Shown here piece by piece: positions 45,418 to 57,686 of a stretch of 64,000 nt of DNA. Below the pieces are notes generated by a model. That model did no database searches. It saw nothing but the letters and a program-made list of their open reading frames with translations, and was not told the DNA's origin. This DNA comes from Prostheceraeus crozeri (lineage: Eukaryota > Platyhelminthes > Polycladida > Euryleptidae). The position numbers were made by a program, and so were the translations under genes. The stretch spans positions 186,001 to 250,000 of the forward strand of contig CAJQUW010001420.1 in assembly GCA_907163375.1 (NCBI GenBank), given 5' to 3'. Within the stretch, counting starts at the first letter, position 1; each line of letters opens with the position of its first letter.

Positions 45418-47945
45418 TTGTACTTTGGGGAAAATGTATTTGACCTACCGAAAGGAATATGTGGCAAGAATTTCATAAGCGAGTCAGTTCGATTGATAAA
45501 CGAATGGTCAACTAAATCATCTGCCAGAGACATCTCTTTGAAGGCTCTCATGATGACACTTCCTTCACTCATACTCCATAGATCATCCAAAAAATCCAAA
45601 AATTCGGAAATAAAACAGCATGTCACAAGAAGATTGGAGCTCTGGAAAAATGGAGAAATAGCTAAACTGTTGGATAAATATAAGATGATTCAGAAGAGAA
45701 TGAAAAGCACGAAAACAAACAGAAATCCCGAAGAAATAGCTAAGAAATTTGATTAACATATGATGGAAGGAAAAGTCAACCAAGTATACTGCGATTACTG
45801 AGTGATAACTCGAATGGTGTCCTCCCCCAGACCGATAACGTCTTAAAATGTCTTAAAAGCAAGCATCCTGATGGCTATCCTATCAACGAAGACATGTTGC
45901 TTCAAGGTCTATGTCTAGAGAGGAACCTAATCATTTTTGAAATAAATGCTAATTTAATTCGAACGTGCCTGATAAGCTCCAAAGGTTCACATGGCCCATC
46001 AGGTCTTGACACTAAATTTTGGAAAATTATGGTCAATAAGACTTTGTATGGGTGGTCTTCAGACGATTTATGTCAAGAGCATTTATGTCGCCTTGATGGC
46101 ACACACCCTTTGCACTGAGGACATGGATGACCATGAAAGTATTAAAGCTTTACAATCGTGTCGTTAGATACCCCTCGACAAGTCGCCAGGAGTCAGACCT
46201 ATCGGTATATGCGAAGTTCTACGACCCATTATTGGAAAAGCCGTAACATCAGTATTGAAATCTGACATAATCACATCAACGGGTTATCAATTATTCTGCA
46301 CAGGACAAGACGCCGGTTGTGAAGTTTCTATTCATCCTACAAGAGAGCTATTCGAGATAGAGTCAAATGATGGCTTAATCCAAATCGATGCAAGCAATGC
46401 TTTAAACTCAATCGACAACTTATCTTGAAAATCATCAAAGGTATCTGCCCTGAATTATCAGCCTACATTAACAACTGCTACATGAAACCTGCTAGGCTAT
46501 TCATTGCTGGCGGTTATGAACTACATGTATTATCAACGGAAGATACTACTTAAGGGGACTCTGTTGCAATGAGCATGTATGGCATTAACTTGATGCCCCT
46601 ACTGATAGTTGCATCACGACATAAAGAAATCCACCAAATCTCTTCCTCTGATGATCAGCTATTGGGAAATCTGAAAACCTGAAACCGTGGTGCGGATGAT
46701 ATATTGTACCATGGACCAATGCTCGGATTCAACATAAACGAATATAAATCATGTATAATTTCCAAAATGGATAGTTATTCAACATTCAAAGACCTATTTG
46801 AAAAACATGAAATTGAAATAACCAGCAGTGGAAATCGTTTTTTGGGCTCCATTATTGGAACTGAAACAAAGAAGAAGCAGTTTATGCACGAAAAACGGGC
46901 CAAGTGGACAGATGAATTATAAATAGCAGACACGCAGCCTCATGCAGAATATTGTGCATTTGTTCACGGACTAATTCATCGCTACATACGTGTATGTAAT
47001 GAGAGCAGTACCGGATATTTCAGAGCACCTAAAGCCACTGGACGAAGCCATAAATGACTTTGGTTGTACTTTTCTCAGAAATCATCAGTTTAATGATGTT
47101 GATCGCAAGCCTCTGTCCTTCCCAGCTCGCTTAGGAGGAATGAACTTATAATTCCATCACAGAAGAGTGATGTTTTCTATGGTAACTCGCGCATGATCAC
47201 GAGAAGTGATGTGAACTGTGTCATTAACAAAGAGAGTGTGTATACAGAGAAACAAGAAGAAATTAACCGTTTAAAGAATAATATCAGAAAAGAAAAGGGA
47301 AAATGTGTTGAAATAATTTCCAAGAAACAAAAACAATATAACATCGAAGGAAAAATTGCGTGCGATAGAAGCATCATCCGAAAAAGGAGCATCCATCTGG
47401 TTAACTGTGCTCCCAACAACGAAAAATGGATTTTACCTTGAAAAAAACTACCCTTTCTTGATGTGATAAAGATTCGTTACCATCTACCGTTAGAGCGTTT
47501 ACTAGCATTGTGTGTGTGTGTGTGTGTGTGGAGTGCCTTTTGACCTTCAACATGCTTTTTCATGCCACAACGGTGGGCTCATCATCAATAGTCATAATGA
47601 AATGAGAGATCTGAAGGCGGACATTGTTGGAGAAATATACCGGTTGGCTCTAACATCATCACAAAGCCTGCATTAACCCCGGTTGCTGGTGAGGTATTGA
47701 AAAAATCCGCTAAAACATCAGAAAATACACGAGCTGATGTATCGGCAAGAGGATTCTAGGTCAAAGGGCAGGTGACTTTCGCTGACGTAAGGGTTTTCAA
47801 CCCATAAGCCAAATGCCACTTGATTCGCAGTCTGAAGGTCGCACACAGAAGCAAAGAAAATGAGAAGAAGCGTCAATATGTCGACAGAATTATGCAGATT
47901 AAGAATGGAACATTGCCCCTCTTTTCTGCTCGACATAGGCCTACA
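45418..47945 (+). pseudogene. Decayed reverse transcriptase of an unusual animal lineage
   Basis: Successive plus-strand frames give an ordered series known to me from repeated cnidarian, mollusc and other animal ORFs: LPKGICGKNFISESVRLIN, LELWKNGEI, GPSGLDTKFWK, PLDKSPGVRPIGICEVLRP (46170-46226), GQDAGCEVSIHP, LIQIDASNALNSI (palm motif A), CYMKPARLF, STEDTT-stop-GD (motif B), ARLGGMNL, EKGASIWLTVLP (47375 region), then HNEMRDL. At least four frameshifts and several stops break it. I cannot name the element class. The protein would copy RNA into DNA, but this copy is dead. Confidence 0.75.
47509..47530. repeat. (TG)11 microsatellite
   Basis: A pure TG run inside the reverse-transcriptase remnant, where relatives encode a Cys-x-Cys zinc-binding stretch. 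Confidence 0.9.
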
Positions 47946-50900
47946 GGTAAGGACATCTTTGTATATCGATATTTTACCCCAAATGCTGTAACTTTTGATT
48001 GAGAATCATTTCGATAAATCAGTTTCTTATTTCTGAGGATAGGCAATGAAAAATACCCTTTGATTGAGCTGTTCATGGCAGAGAATATGTTCTAAGCAAG
48101 AATCAATATAAAGTTTGAATATTTCTAACCCAAAGTGTCTATACTTTCAGTCAATCTACCACATACATGCACAAATAAGAGGTTGATGCTTTCTATGAGC
48201 AAGACGCAAGATGCAATACGCAATTGCCTAACTGCTCCAAAGCCATTTTCAATTAATATTATTTGGATAATCGGATATATTCATACAGACTTAATTGAAT
48301 AATTTCAATCAAAATCACAGTAGGCCCATTCCACGAATTGTGGAAAAGAGGTAGAACAATATCGATATTGATTTCTGCAACACAACTTCATATAAGATGA
48401 TGTGATATAAGCATGAAAATGGACTAAGGATCTTATTATGAGCTGATGGTGCTATAAAGGGTAATAATTAACGATAAGCTTTGAAGCCTCGGTTTGATTT
48501 CAGCAAGCTCATTCTGGTTAGCATGCTTTGTTTTTATTATTTTATCCGTAATATGATATCACTTATATCCGAACTTTTGTTGTATTTTAGCAATTCGTAT
48601 CAATTACATTCTTAGACATGCAATTGAAAAGTAATTGCAACTGCTTTACAGTCAGTGTAAGTGTTCAATGTCACGCAATTTAAATCTCCTCGTCATTTAC
48701 CCGTTACCGATGTACAGCGCAGCCATTTATTAAAAAAATAAGCTTGCAACGAAACGTATTATCAAAATTATCGGTGTAATTCTCTCCATCAATCCATATT
48801 GCTGATCGGAAAATCTAATAGGATATTCGACACTCCCTAAATTGCAAGACAACTGGAATAATAACTAAAGCATCGTCAATCTACTGATGTTGCGTTTCAA
48901 TTTACAAACAAAATCAGTACATGACACTCGCGTGAGTTTAGGTAGAAAATGCCAGTAACTCTCGAACAACGGTTGCTGAATTTGTTGGACTTTATTGAAT
49001 TTCTTGCTGCCTACTGACTTGAAATCGTTCCTATAAAGTACCATCTGCCGCTGTCCAGCTGGTTTTCCGCCATTTTTCTGGTAAGTCAGAATTTATTGTT
49101 ACTATGTTAATAAAAAAACAATTATCACAAAAGCATGAGATAAGGAAAAAAGTTTTAGCCTTAACACCGGCTAGGCTAACACTTAGGGCGTTACCCCTGG
49201 CAATGGCGATGCCGATGCCGATCCGCTGTTTCAGCCAAAATGTTTCTCGTGGCTCTCCTGTGGCCTCTAAAATACGATAACCGATGTATTTGAAGAAAAA
49301 AGTAGTGCAGTTAGTACAGTTCTATGGCCACTGGTTCGAATTGGTATTGACCATTTAATTCTGCGTATTTGCGCGCTTTGATGTTTCTGCGGAAGTAGCT
49401 GCGGAACCGGTCTCCAATAACGAGTTAAGTTGTAAGTTGACAAGTTATAGCTCAATTGTTTGACCATTCTTGTTTTCCTTCAGATTTTTCAAATGATGCC
49501 GAAAATAATTAGCAGCCTTTATGTATAGGATATCAAGCGATATTTGAAAGCATTGTCAACATTACAAATGTCAGCCGCAGGCCTGAGTTTGTTATAGGAT
49601 AGTGCTTGAAAATATCGCATGATATCAATTATAACACATAGTTTTACCTGTAATTTGGAGTATGATATCTGACGGTTTCCGTTTGTGATGTACATGATAC
49701 CAGGAACATCTATGATTAATGTAAGATATTTAAGGGACCTTCAACTTCCAGAGCATGTACTGGACTGGAGGCCAGTGACTTTGGTATACTTGATTGATGC
49801 CGGTTGTTTGTGCACATCTGGATAAAACCGTGAAACAAGTTGTAAACAATTATCCAGTACTCTAATACGCTCATTCATACAGGGAATCTATTGAAAGAAG
49901 ATTCTGGACCCAGTCAAGAAGTGACTACAGAATAACAAAACTCCCGCAAGAATAAGCAACTATCAGTAACAGCTGCAATATCAACTGCTAGTGATTGAAA
50001 TTGTTCACGTACGGCACGTAGCATCAATGGCTATTAGTGTGGATTCTGTAAATTTTATACATGCTTTGCAAAAATCGATTCAGTAGTGTTTGTTTCGGAG
50101 AATTGTGGAGTCTTTCTCGAAAATTTTTGGTGATCTATTTCCTTTGCTAAAAGCAGTCAAGGATTAGGTGATAACTGATCAGTAATGATTTTACTTGCTA
50201 CTACAATCATTGCAGCAATATGGCCCATGCCTTATTCATTGTTAAAGGCTACAAGTAAAAGACATGATTAAAATCTAAAGAAAATCTACCGATGATGCAA
50301 TCAGAAACGAACAAAAAACAAATTGATACGTTAAAAATTTATAATAATTTGCTTGTTATTACTAGCGAAAATGCTAAAAGTTAAACAGGAATCGTTTGAA
50401 TATCCATTCCTTCGGAAGATCCTTCATCAGAATTTAGGTGGAAAACAGCAGCCAGTGCTGTCTTTCCAAGTACGCCTCGTAATGAGTGGTTACCGATGTC
50501 AATATATTTTTATCTCTTACGAGTATTAGACACCTCGTGATTATAGAGCATCATCTGTGAGGAGACCTTGAATTTATAACAAAACTATGAATTTATATCA
50601 AACTCCGAGGAACAAATAAAATGTGATCATGATGTCAGTGATTCATAAAATACGAAGATCATATTGAATAAAAAGCAAACTAAGCGGTGGTGATTGGTGA
50701 CTTTCCACGATTTTAGGGTCCTATCATATTGGACAATTCAGGAACAGCATTAAGGATTTAAGTTGACTACGAAATCCGTATAAATTTCGTCGGTGAATAT
50801 GAAAACATTCGTGCATCACTGTGACAAAAGTGGCCATCGATTTTCGTTTAATGAAAGTTGAGTAATACAAGGCCGGAAATAAACCACACATGCTACATCG

Positions 50901-52222
50901 CTTCATTGCCTGTGAATTCTCGAATAAAGTCCACCAGTGGTCTACATTATTATACAGGAGTAGGTTTTAGATAAGACAATGGGAAAATCAATGAAAATAG
51001 AAAGTCTCAATTTATTTGAAATTGACCATCCTGTATCCGTACATGTATCCGTACATGTAAACTGCACAGATTCACCCGACAATTTCCCTGCAAGACTGGG
51101 CCAGGCGTATTAATTAGTATGTTCAGCAATCAATTCAGCTGGATTCTGATGTACTTCACAATAAGGAAGTGAATTGTTTGCCATTTGGTCCATGGTTCTA
51201 TCCAGATACACACTATCGTCATTAATCAAGTTTATCGAAGTCACTGGCCTCCAGTACATGGTATGGGAGTTGCACGTCCCTTAGATATATTAATCATAGT
51301 CCCTGATGATATATTAATCATAATCCCTGATGATACACGGAATATACCAGGCAATAACCATGGATTTCTAATAGCTATAAAAAAGATATGAATATCCAAA
51401 TCTATTCGTTTCCATTGGAGTCACTTAGCGCATGAAGACGGCGTGAATTTCCATAAATTTTGTTTATAGCCGACCACTACATCAATTGTGTCAAATTGTT
51501 GTTTTCTAACTTACTACTCAGATCCCAATCACGGTCATGGAAAACAAGAAAATTTTGAACATCGACATTATTGAAAAATAGCATGACGTATCATATTCAA
51601 GATGGCATGACTCAAGCTTGATAAAGGTGCATAAATGGTTCAATGGTCCGTCTAATTCTGATGGCATTCAAAGTTTTCCAACTAAAAATTGAGCATTTAT
51701 TTTTTTTCAGCATCAAGAATGGCTTTTGGCATTGCTCTATGATTGACGAGAATTCCGCGCCATTTAATCAATACACAAGAATCGTGAAATATTGCTGTTG
51801 CAGGTTATGGAGCTTTACATAACACCAAGCAAATTCCGCAAATGATATGCACAACATGGACAGTGGCAGAGTACAGTACGCGCTCAATCAAGATGGAATT
51901 TGTCGATGGACCCCGTCATATATAAGAAACAAACAAGCCTCCACTCCAAGCTTCCGCTTCACAAGATATTGAAGCAATTCTTTTATGTGCTTATAGCAAC
52001 AGACCCTTTCCGTTGAACTTCAGCTCTTCAAACTATCTATATGTGATATTTAGTCATCTAGGAATTCATGAAAATTTCCGTGTGATATTTTTTTCATATA
52101 ATACACTGAGATCAATGGAGGACCAGAGATATCTGCACTTAACTATGCATTATAGTTATTTCGAAAATTAAGTGTGGATTTGCTGTGTAGCCTATATTGA
52201 CATCTATAAGTAGTTTGTATCT
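47946..52222. other. Long anonymous stretch
   Basis: AT-rich DNA without a recognised gene. On the minus strand near 50395-50430, ATTCTGATGAAGGATCTTCC followed by GAAGG resembles a decayed PLE terminal motif. Short duplications occur (TGATGATATATTAATCATA near 51300). Confidence 0.35.
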
Positions 52223-52230
52223 ACGCTAAG

Positions 52231-52982
52231 CAGGGATGCGGAGTCCTATCATTTTGATATGACTCCAACTCCGGGGTTCGATAGGACTCCGGCTTTGATA
52301 GGACTCCGACTTCGGGTGGAAAGCACATAAAGCCTAATTTTTTGACAAATTAGCTTCTAACCTATATTTGATCATTATAAGCTTTCCTGAACCTATTTTT
52401 AGTGATCATTGCTGTATCAAAATTATCAATCATTTTCGATGAAAGTTTATCAAATGTCGCTTTCAGTTGTATGCACGTGACTCGGCTCCTCCCATCTTCT
52501 TGATGTATGCTTCACACCGTTTTTCTCCAGTTTCTACCAGGCAGGAAAATCTCCCATCTTTCATCAAAAAGTATGAACACACTTTCGATTTTGATGTGCG
52601 CTTTAGAGGAGCCATCACACCGATTAACGTGACGTGAGTGTAAGAGGTAATGTTCTCAAAGCAGAGTAATATTTTACTTTTGTCTCTGATGTCACCTTTG
52701 GTGCGTAATGTGTGATCGAGGCTAGGAAGGCTTGTCTTCTCTACTAAATCACCGAGTGAAAAGACAATCCTTTTCTCACTATCACGGTTCATTCCCTCAC
52801 CTATTACAAGCTTTGCATGTACTGTCTGCTGTCTCTGTACTTTTGTTTGACCGAGAAAGTTGACATCAAGACAGTGACAGCTATGCACGAGGATAAATAA
52901 TTTGCTTGCATTATATTTCGGGTCTAGCTACAGGCCTATCATTTGATAGGAAAAATAATAGGACTCCGACTCCGCATCCCTG
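52231..52982. mobile_element. hAT element carrying a 141-codon ORF
   Basis: The ends CAGGGATGCGGAGTC and GACTCCGCATCCCTG are perfect inverted repeats of hAT type, with subterminal GGACTCCG repeats. Flanks ACGCTAAG and TCGCTACG match at six of eight. A further CAGGGATGCGGA end near 62372 belongs to the same kind of element. Confidence 0.75.
52463..52888 (-). CDS. Unassigned 141-residue ORF inside the hAT element
   Basis: The frame starts MHSCHCLDVNFLGQTK and includes HVTLIGVMAPLKRTSKSKVC and GRFSCLVETGEKRCEAYIKK. The composition is protein-like, and the sequence is less AT-rich than its surroundings. It does not look like hAT transposase. The VTLIGVM...YFLMKDGRFSC stretch faintly suggests an OB-like beta fold, which is speculation. 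It could be a captured host exon or an accessory gene. Confidence 0.4.
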   Translation of the reverse strand: MHSCHCLDVNFLGQTKVQRQQTVHAKLVIGEGMNRDSEKRIVFSLGDLVEKTSLPSLDHTLRTKGDIRDKSKILLCFENITSYTHVTLIGVMAPLKRTSKSKVCSYFLMKDGRFSCLVETGEKRCEAYIKKMGGAESRAYN

Positions 52983-53159
52983 TCGCTACGTCTATGTACA
53001 TTTCACCTTTCTTCATTTGACTTATTCATGCGCAGTTTGATAAGTGATGGATTAGACCTATACTCCAGAAATATCAGCAATCGATATTTCATGAGAAATA
53101 AAAACAAGCTTTTCATGGTCGAAGCGAATTGTATTAATGAAAAACAAGGCATTATGTGA

Positions 53160-53640
53160 TTTGAAATTTATGATGATGATGATCACGAATTTTATTACGA
53201 ATGAAAGACATTATGCTGTTACAGCTTCAAGGTCGTTTTACGATGAATAAAAGAAATTATAAATAAAACATAGACATCATTACATAAGATCGACACTGAA
53301 AAAATTACGGAATAAGTAAATTATCCAACAGAAAGTCTTTGATAAGTGCTTTAAAGTTGCGTAGTGATGGCGATGATTTAGTACTTGCAGGCAACCTGTT
53401 CCAAAATGATGATTATGGATGATATGATTATTGGAGATGTAAAGAAATCCATTGGTTACAATATCCAAATGATAGTTCATAGCTGAATAAGGTAATGCCG
53501 AATACTGCGTATGATCAAAGTCTTCTGATTTTCTCAGAATACCTACAATGGCACTCCTGATGATGAAATGTAATGTTGATAACTCCTAGTAATCCATTGT
53601 CGAATATGTCTCCGTTGTGTTCATTCCTGAAAGAGAACCT
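53160..53640 (-). pseudogene. LINE 3' end
   Basis: A minus-strand frame ends FWNRLPASTKSSPSLRNFKA, then LIKDFLLDNLLIP and a stop at 53305-53307, the usual C-terminus of many LINE reverse transcriptases. A short 3' tail ends in TCATCATCATC at about 53170. Upstream sequence is shifted and shared with 36305-36545. Confidence 0.75.
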
Positions 53641-53644
53641 GTGG

Positions 53645-54330
53645 ATAAGATTCATAAAAACATCAAAGAAGCTAAGATATATGTCCGTAGAGAGGACAAG
53701 GAAGGTGTCTTGCAAAGTATGTTTCACTCTTCATTACGCACCAAAAATACTCCCAATAAAAATTATTAAAATATGTTATCATAATAATTAAAACTTACTG
53801 CGGCATTTTCATAATTTCTAAGATAACAGTAGAGAACTTATTTTACAACAATTTTCCTGTTGTAATGTATGGGAAACCGGGCAAAGTAGATCAGAACGCT
53901 TTTTGCACCCGCAAGCCTGTTCTATAGCTTTACTATGTTTTATGTCATCAGCCAATGCATTTACATATTAGGAAATGAATCCATGCGACCAATTCAAATT
54001 TACTTTCAATTTAAAATTTTCAATTTTTTTTGATTTTTAACTTTTTTTGAAAATTTTTTGAAAATTTTTAACAATTTTCAATTTTTAACTTTCAAATTCA
54101 TCAAATTTGGACTAATTGACAGTTTTACGTAGAGAGTTGTAATTCATCCCACTCTCAGTCTTCTTGTTTAGCACGAATACAGATGTTCTTCTTCTCAGCG
54201 CGTCGCTTTCGACGATTGGCTGCCACGATGAAAACCGGCTTTCTGCATCACGAGGTGACGCCATTCTACTCTGTCGTGAGCACTTCTTGCAAGCTTTGGG
54301 GGGGGGGCGAATTCCCGTCCAACTGCAGGT
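53645..54330. other. No gene; low-complexity tract
   Basis: 53995-54115 is a degenerate AATTTTCAATTTTT repeat. The rest is unassigned. Confidence 0.5.
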
Positions 54331-54335
54331 GATGT

Positions 54336-54866
54336 CACAGAATTAAATATTTCGTTTATATGCTTCGGTTTGCAAGAAGTGTGATTAATACGAAATTGCC
54401 GGCACATCGAAGAACTTATCAAGTGGGCAAAAAGGAATTCCTAATACCTTACAGAGATAGGAAAAAAGTCGTGCGTCGCTTGCGGATTAATGTGAGTTCC
54501 ATCAAAGCGCTTCGATTGCCAAAATTCCTTCAGATTCGAAGAATTCAGATCATTGCGCACAAGTTTTCTCAATGATGTTGGCCCTTCCGATCATACTTAA
54601 AGAAAGTAGCAGGCGATACGAAAATTAGTTCACTTGATGATTTCACATCCTCTCCTCGGCATTGCTCACTGGATCGTGCATACACTGAATCGAATGTTAG
54701 CCAAGATAGCGATGTGTGTTTTGGTGTGTGCGAAGTGATATCACAGCACGCACGCATCTCTCACTGGCTCTGGTGTCCTCAGCTGACAGCTTATTGTTTG
54801 CCATTTCCAATAGCAAGTGATACACGAATTATCCATTCGAGAAGGAGCAAGTTGTCTAATTCTGTG
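54336..54866 (-). mobile_element. hAT-type MITE, family 1, inverted copy
   Basis: It begins CACAGAATTAAATATTTCG and ends GTCTAATTCTGTG. The body is homologous in inverted orientation to 2601-3135, notably the stretch around CGCAAGCGACGCACGAC and the AAGAAGTGTGATTAATACG part shared with 60951-61879. No clean 8-bp duplication is visible. Confidence 0.65.
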
Positions 54867-55620
54867 ATGTGCCATTTCGATTAAGGTTGCATACCGTTCT
54901 TACTTTCTAGGAAACCGAAGCGCGCGAGATTAATCTAGTTCTGTGGCAGCAATCTAATTATCTCTCTGCAGTCTAGCTGTCCGTGTTGTAGGATTATCGA
55001 AACGCAATATGCTTCGCATTTCCACAAAATTATTTTTCCTCATAGTCTATGGAAATATTTTCCTACCTGTATGAAGATCCCATAGTTCTCGTACAACTTC
55101 ACCACTGCTGCGATAAGCTCCTCTGAGGACAAAAGGCAACGTAGCCATCAAGTTCAGTAAATGTCAGCTCTTTCCAGGAATCTCCTTCTATTCGATGACC
55201 GTGACGGTTAGTTTTTTTCAACACATTGTCATCAAATACCAGTTTGAATGATGAAACAACATCTTCATCACTACTCTGCGCTGCATATGATGCAAGACGA
55301 TTTCGTAGAATATTTGCAGCTTCATAAAAATATGATAATGATAATAAGCACTTTATTGAAGAAATGGAAATCAGAAATTACACGAGTAAGTCCACAGATG
55401 ATAAAAATGATCATGCGCAGTTTTGTTTGACCAAAATTTCCCTTCTTATGCAGCAAAAGAGTAGTGCCTGTTATAGGAAAACGGCAGCTAGCTCACAGCA
55501 ATATTGTAACACATAACTGACATATGAAATTATCCAAAGTCACGAAATAATTGCAGAACATCAGAATATTATTGATGAACATGTGTAATGGGCTCCATTT
55601 TCACCCCCAGCATGCATTTA
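54867..55620. other. No recognised gene
   Basis: AT-rich, with no motif recognised. The first 20 bases beyond the MITE are also shared with the centre of the 60951-61879 palindrome. Confidence 0.35.
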
Positions 55621-55624
55621 CGAC

Positions 55625-56240
55625 TTAATGGGAGTTGTACGTATTAAGGCAGTCTTGCGCAGTGGTAACAGATATGTATTTTCCTTTTCACCACAACGAG
55701 TCAATTGTTGCTACATGTGCAAACACTTCCGTTACCTTGTTGAGCGTCACTATTACCGGTACTTGAAGTGGAGCAAGCACGTCGACGACGTGCTTCGCAA
55801 ATCCTCAGAAAAAGTTTTCATTTTGAGGAACCTCAGGAGAACAGGATGCCGCCACAGCTTGCATGTATGTTCAATGTTCATGTTGCTCTCATTCGCCCAT
55901 TGCTACTGTGTGCCTATCCCGCCTTTTGCAATGCTCCAAACTACATGTATTTAATGACATGTTCATTCAGGTTGGAAAGCGGATACACTACTACGAATTA
56001 TTAGCATTGGACGTTCTCTCGTGCACACTCATGGAAATTTCTTAATCCATGCGTTGCAAAACTCCTATGACAAATAGTACAACACCCGAATCACCGCCAA
56101 AAACGCTCTGTTTGAACAGCGAGACATCGCACCGAGAAATACATGCTTTCTGCGACCACCTGTTGTTGAAACCAAATGGTTTACAGATTCTTTCAATCAT
56201 GCGCTTATATGTCTTCTACTCTTGAATCGTCATGCTCTTA
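55625..56240 (+). pseudogene. LINE reverse transcriptase C-terminal fragment
   Basis: The frame reads LKWSKHVDDVLRKSSEKVFI, then LRNLRRTGC. After a shift it continues HVALIRPLLLCAYPAFCNAP and later NTRITAKNALF. The W..HV..VL.K......LR.LRR.G signature belongs to the post-RT region of LINEs, with the P-x-L-x-Y/A segment after it. Frameshifted and dead. Confidence 0.7.
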
Positions 56241-56384
56241 CCGAATGTACAAGTGAGCCAAAAAATTTCCATACTAATTCATTATTATCATTATTGCATA
56301 TTATTATATTCTATTAGGCATCAACTTGAATGGTTAATCTCAATCATCATCTTGATAAACTAATACTGCTTATTGCTATGACAA

Positions 56385-56500
56385 CGGATGTGTAGTGGTG
56401 AGGGTTTGATCCTGTCAATTAACACAGTCGCCGGTAAGCGTAAAGGAGAAGTCTAGTTAACCTGGGTTGTAGGTTCGAATCGTGCCAGCCGCACATCTTT
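56385..56500 (+). repeat. tRNA-like B-box sequence, probable SINE fragment
   Basis: GTAGGTTCGAATCGTGCC near 56468 contains a polymerase III B box, and GTGTAGTGGTGAGGG near 56390 could be a poor A box. The acceptor stem does not close, so it is not a tRNA gene. Confidence 0.35.
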
Positions 56501-56504
56501 TGCA

Positions 56505-57660
56505 TGGCAATTTGATCTATTTCTGGTAGCTTTTGCCGAAATCAAAATCACACAACTAAGCGCTGCTCAGCTCCTTTTGCTTGTAAGTACTTCTTTAAAT
56601 ATGATTTTGTGATAGCGCGATAACTTTATTAACTCTCAGTACTTTTCTAATCATCTTATTCCAAGAAACAGGATTGAGGCATGTGAATCCGGACAAATGG
56701 TTCATTATGAACCGCTGTTTTCTTCAGAAAAACAGTGCACGTTGATAAGCAGGTGATTTTTCATGTCCACTCGATGCGATAAAACATTTTGAGATGCAAG
56801 CATTTGAAAAAAATAACTACGAAAATTTTCTTGACATTTCGCAATCGTCCATGAAACATTCTCAATGGTACAGATAAAAATTAGCTACTGAATTACCTGC
56901 ATGAATTGGTCACATTGAAAAACAAATTGGAATCCAGACTACAAGGTACGGTAATGCATGTAAGTGAATCTTAAATTTACATGTGCTACATAGAATTAGG
57001 AAAGAAAATACAAATCGATTATCAAGCAACCGAGGTCTCACAGAATCTTCGATCTAAGAACTTATGAAATTATTTATTCAGAAGCTCCATCCTAATCTGA
57101 AGTGACGAAGGATTCTGTGAAACGGCGTCCATCTTTTTCGCCTGTTAGTTGCAGGGGTAAGACCCACTGAAGACCAAACAGTTTAAATTTTGTTTTAGGA
57201 TTTTGGTGAAATCAGATGAGAGCTACATGTACGAGATGTACTCGTATATGTACAATATGTGTCAACTTTTCAATTCTAAAAAGCATTTAAAGCTTGTATA
57301 AACAAAATATTGAATCATAATTTATTCTTTATTAAATTATAAAAAATGTGACACAGTAATTTTTCAGCCTTGAATCTTGGGTTTTTCACCAAAGCTTATG
57401 AAACAGCTGGGGTACAAACCTGCTTATGTTTTCGCCCACCTTTGTGCATCAGTACATGTGTGTCAAATACTTAAACGGCTCTTACTTAAAGAAGCATTCA
57501 GTTGGATTTTCTGTTCAATTATCCTTTGATGGTTAGTGGAGATCAGATCTAATGATAAATATACTACACTTTTTTAAGAGGAAAGTATGCCGAAGATAAA
57601 ACATTAAAGATACTGATAGTTATGGCTTTGAGGTTTAAACACTTTTCTGTGAAAGTTTTT
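56505..57660. other. No recognised gene
   Basis: AT-rich, without motif, repeat or ORF that I can support. Confidence 0.35.
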
Positions 57661-57686
57661 CATAACCCCCAGAGACTGAGCTTTTA

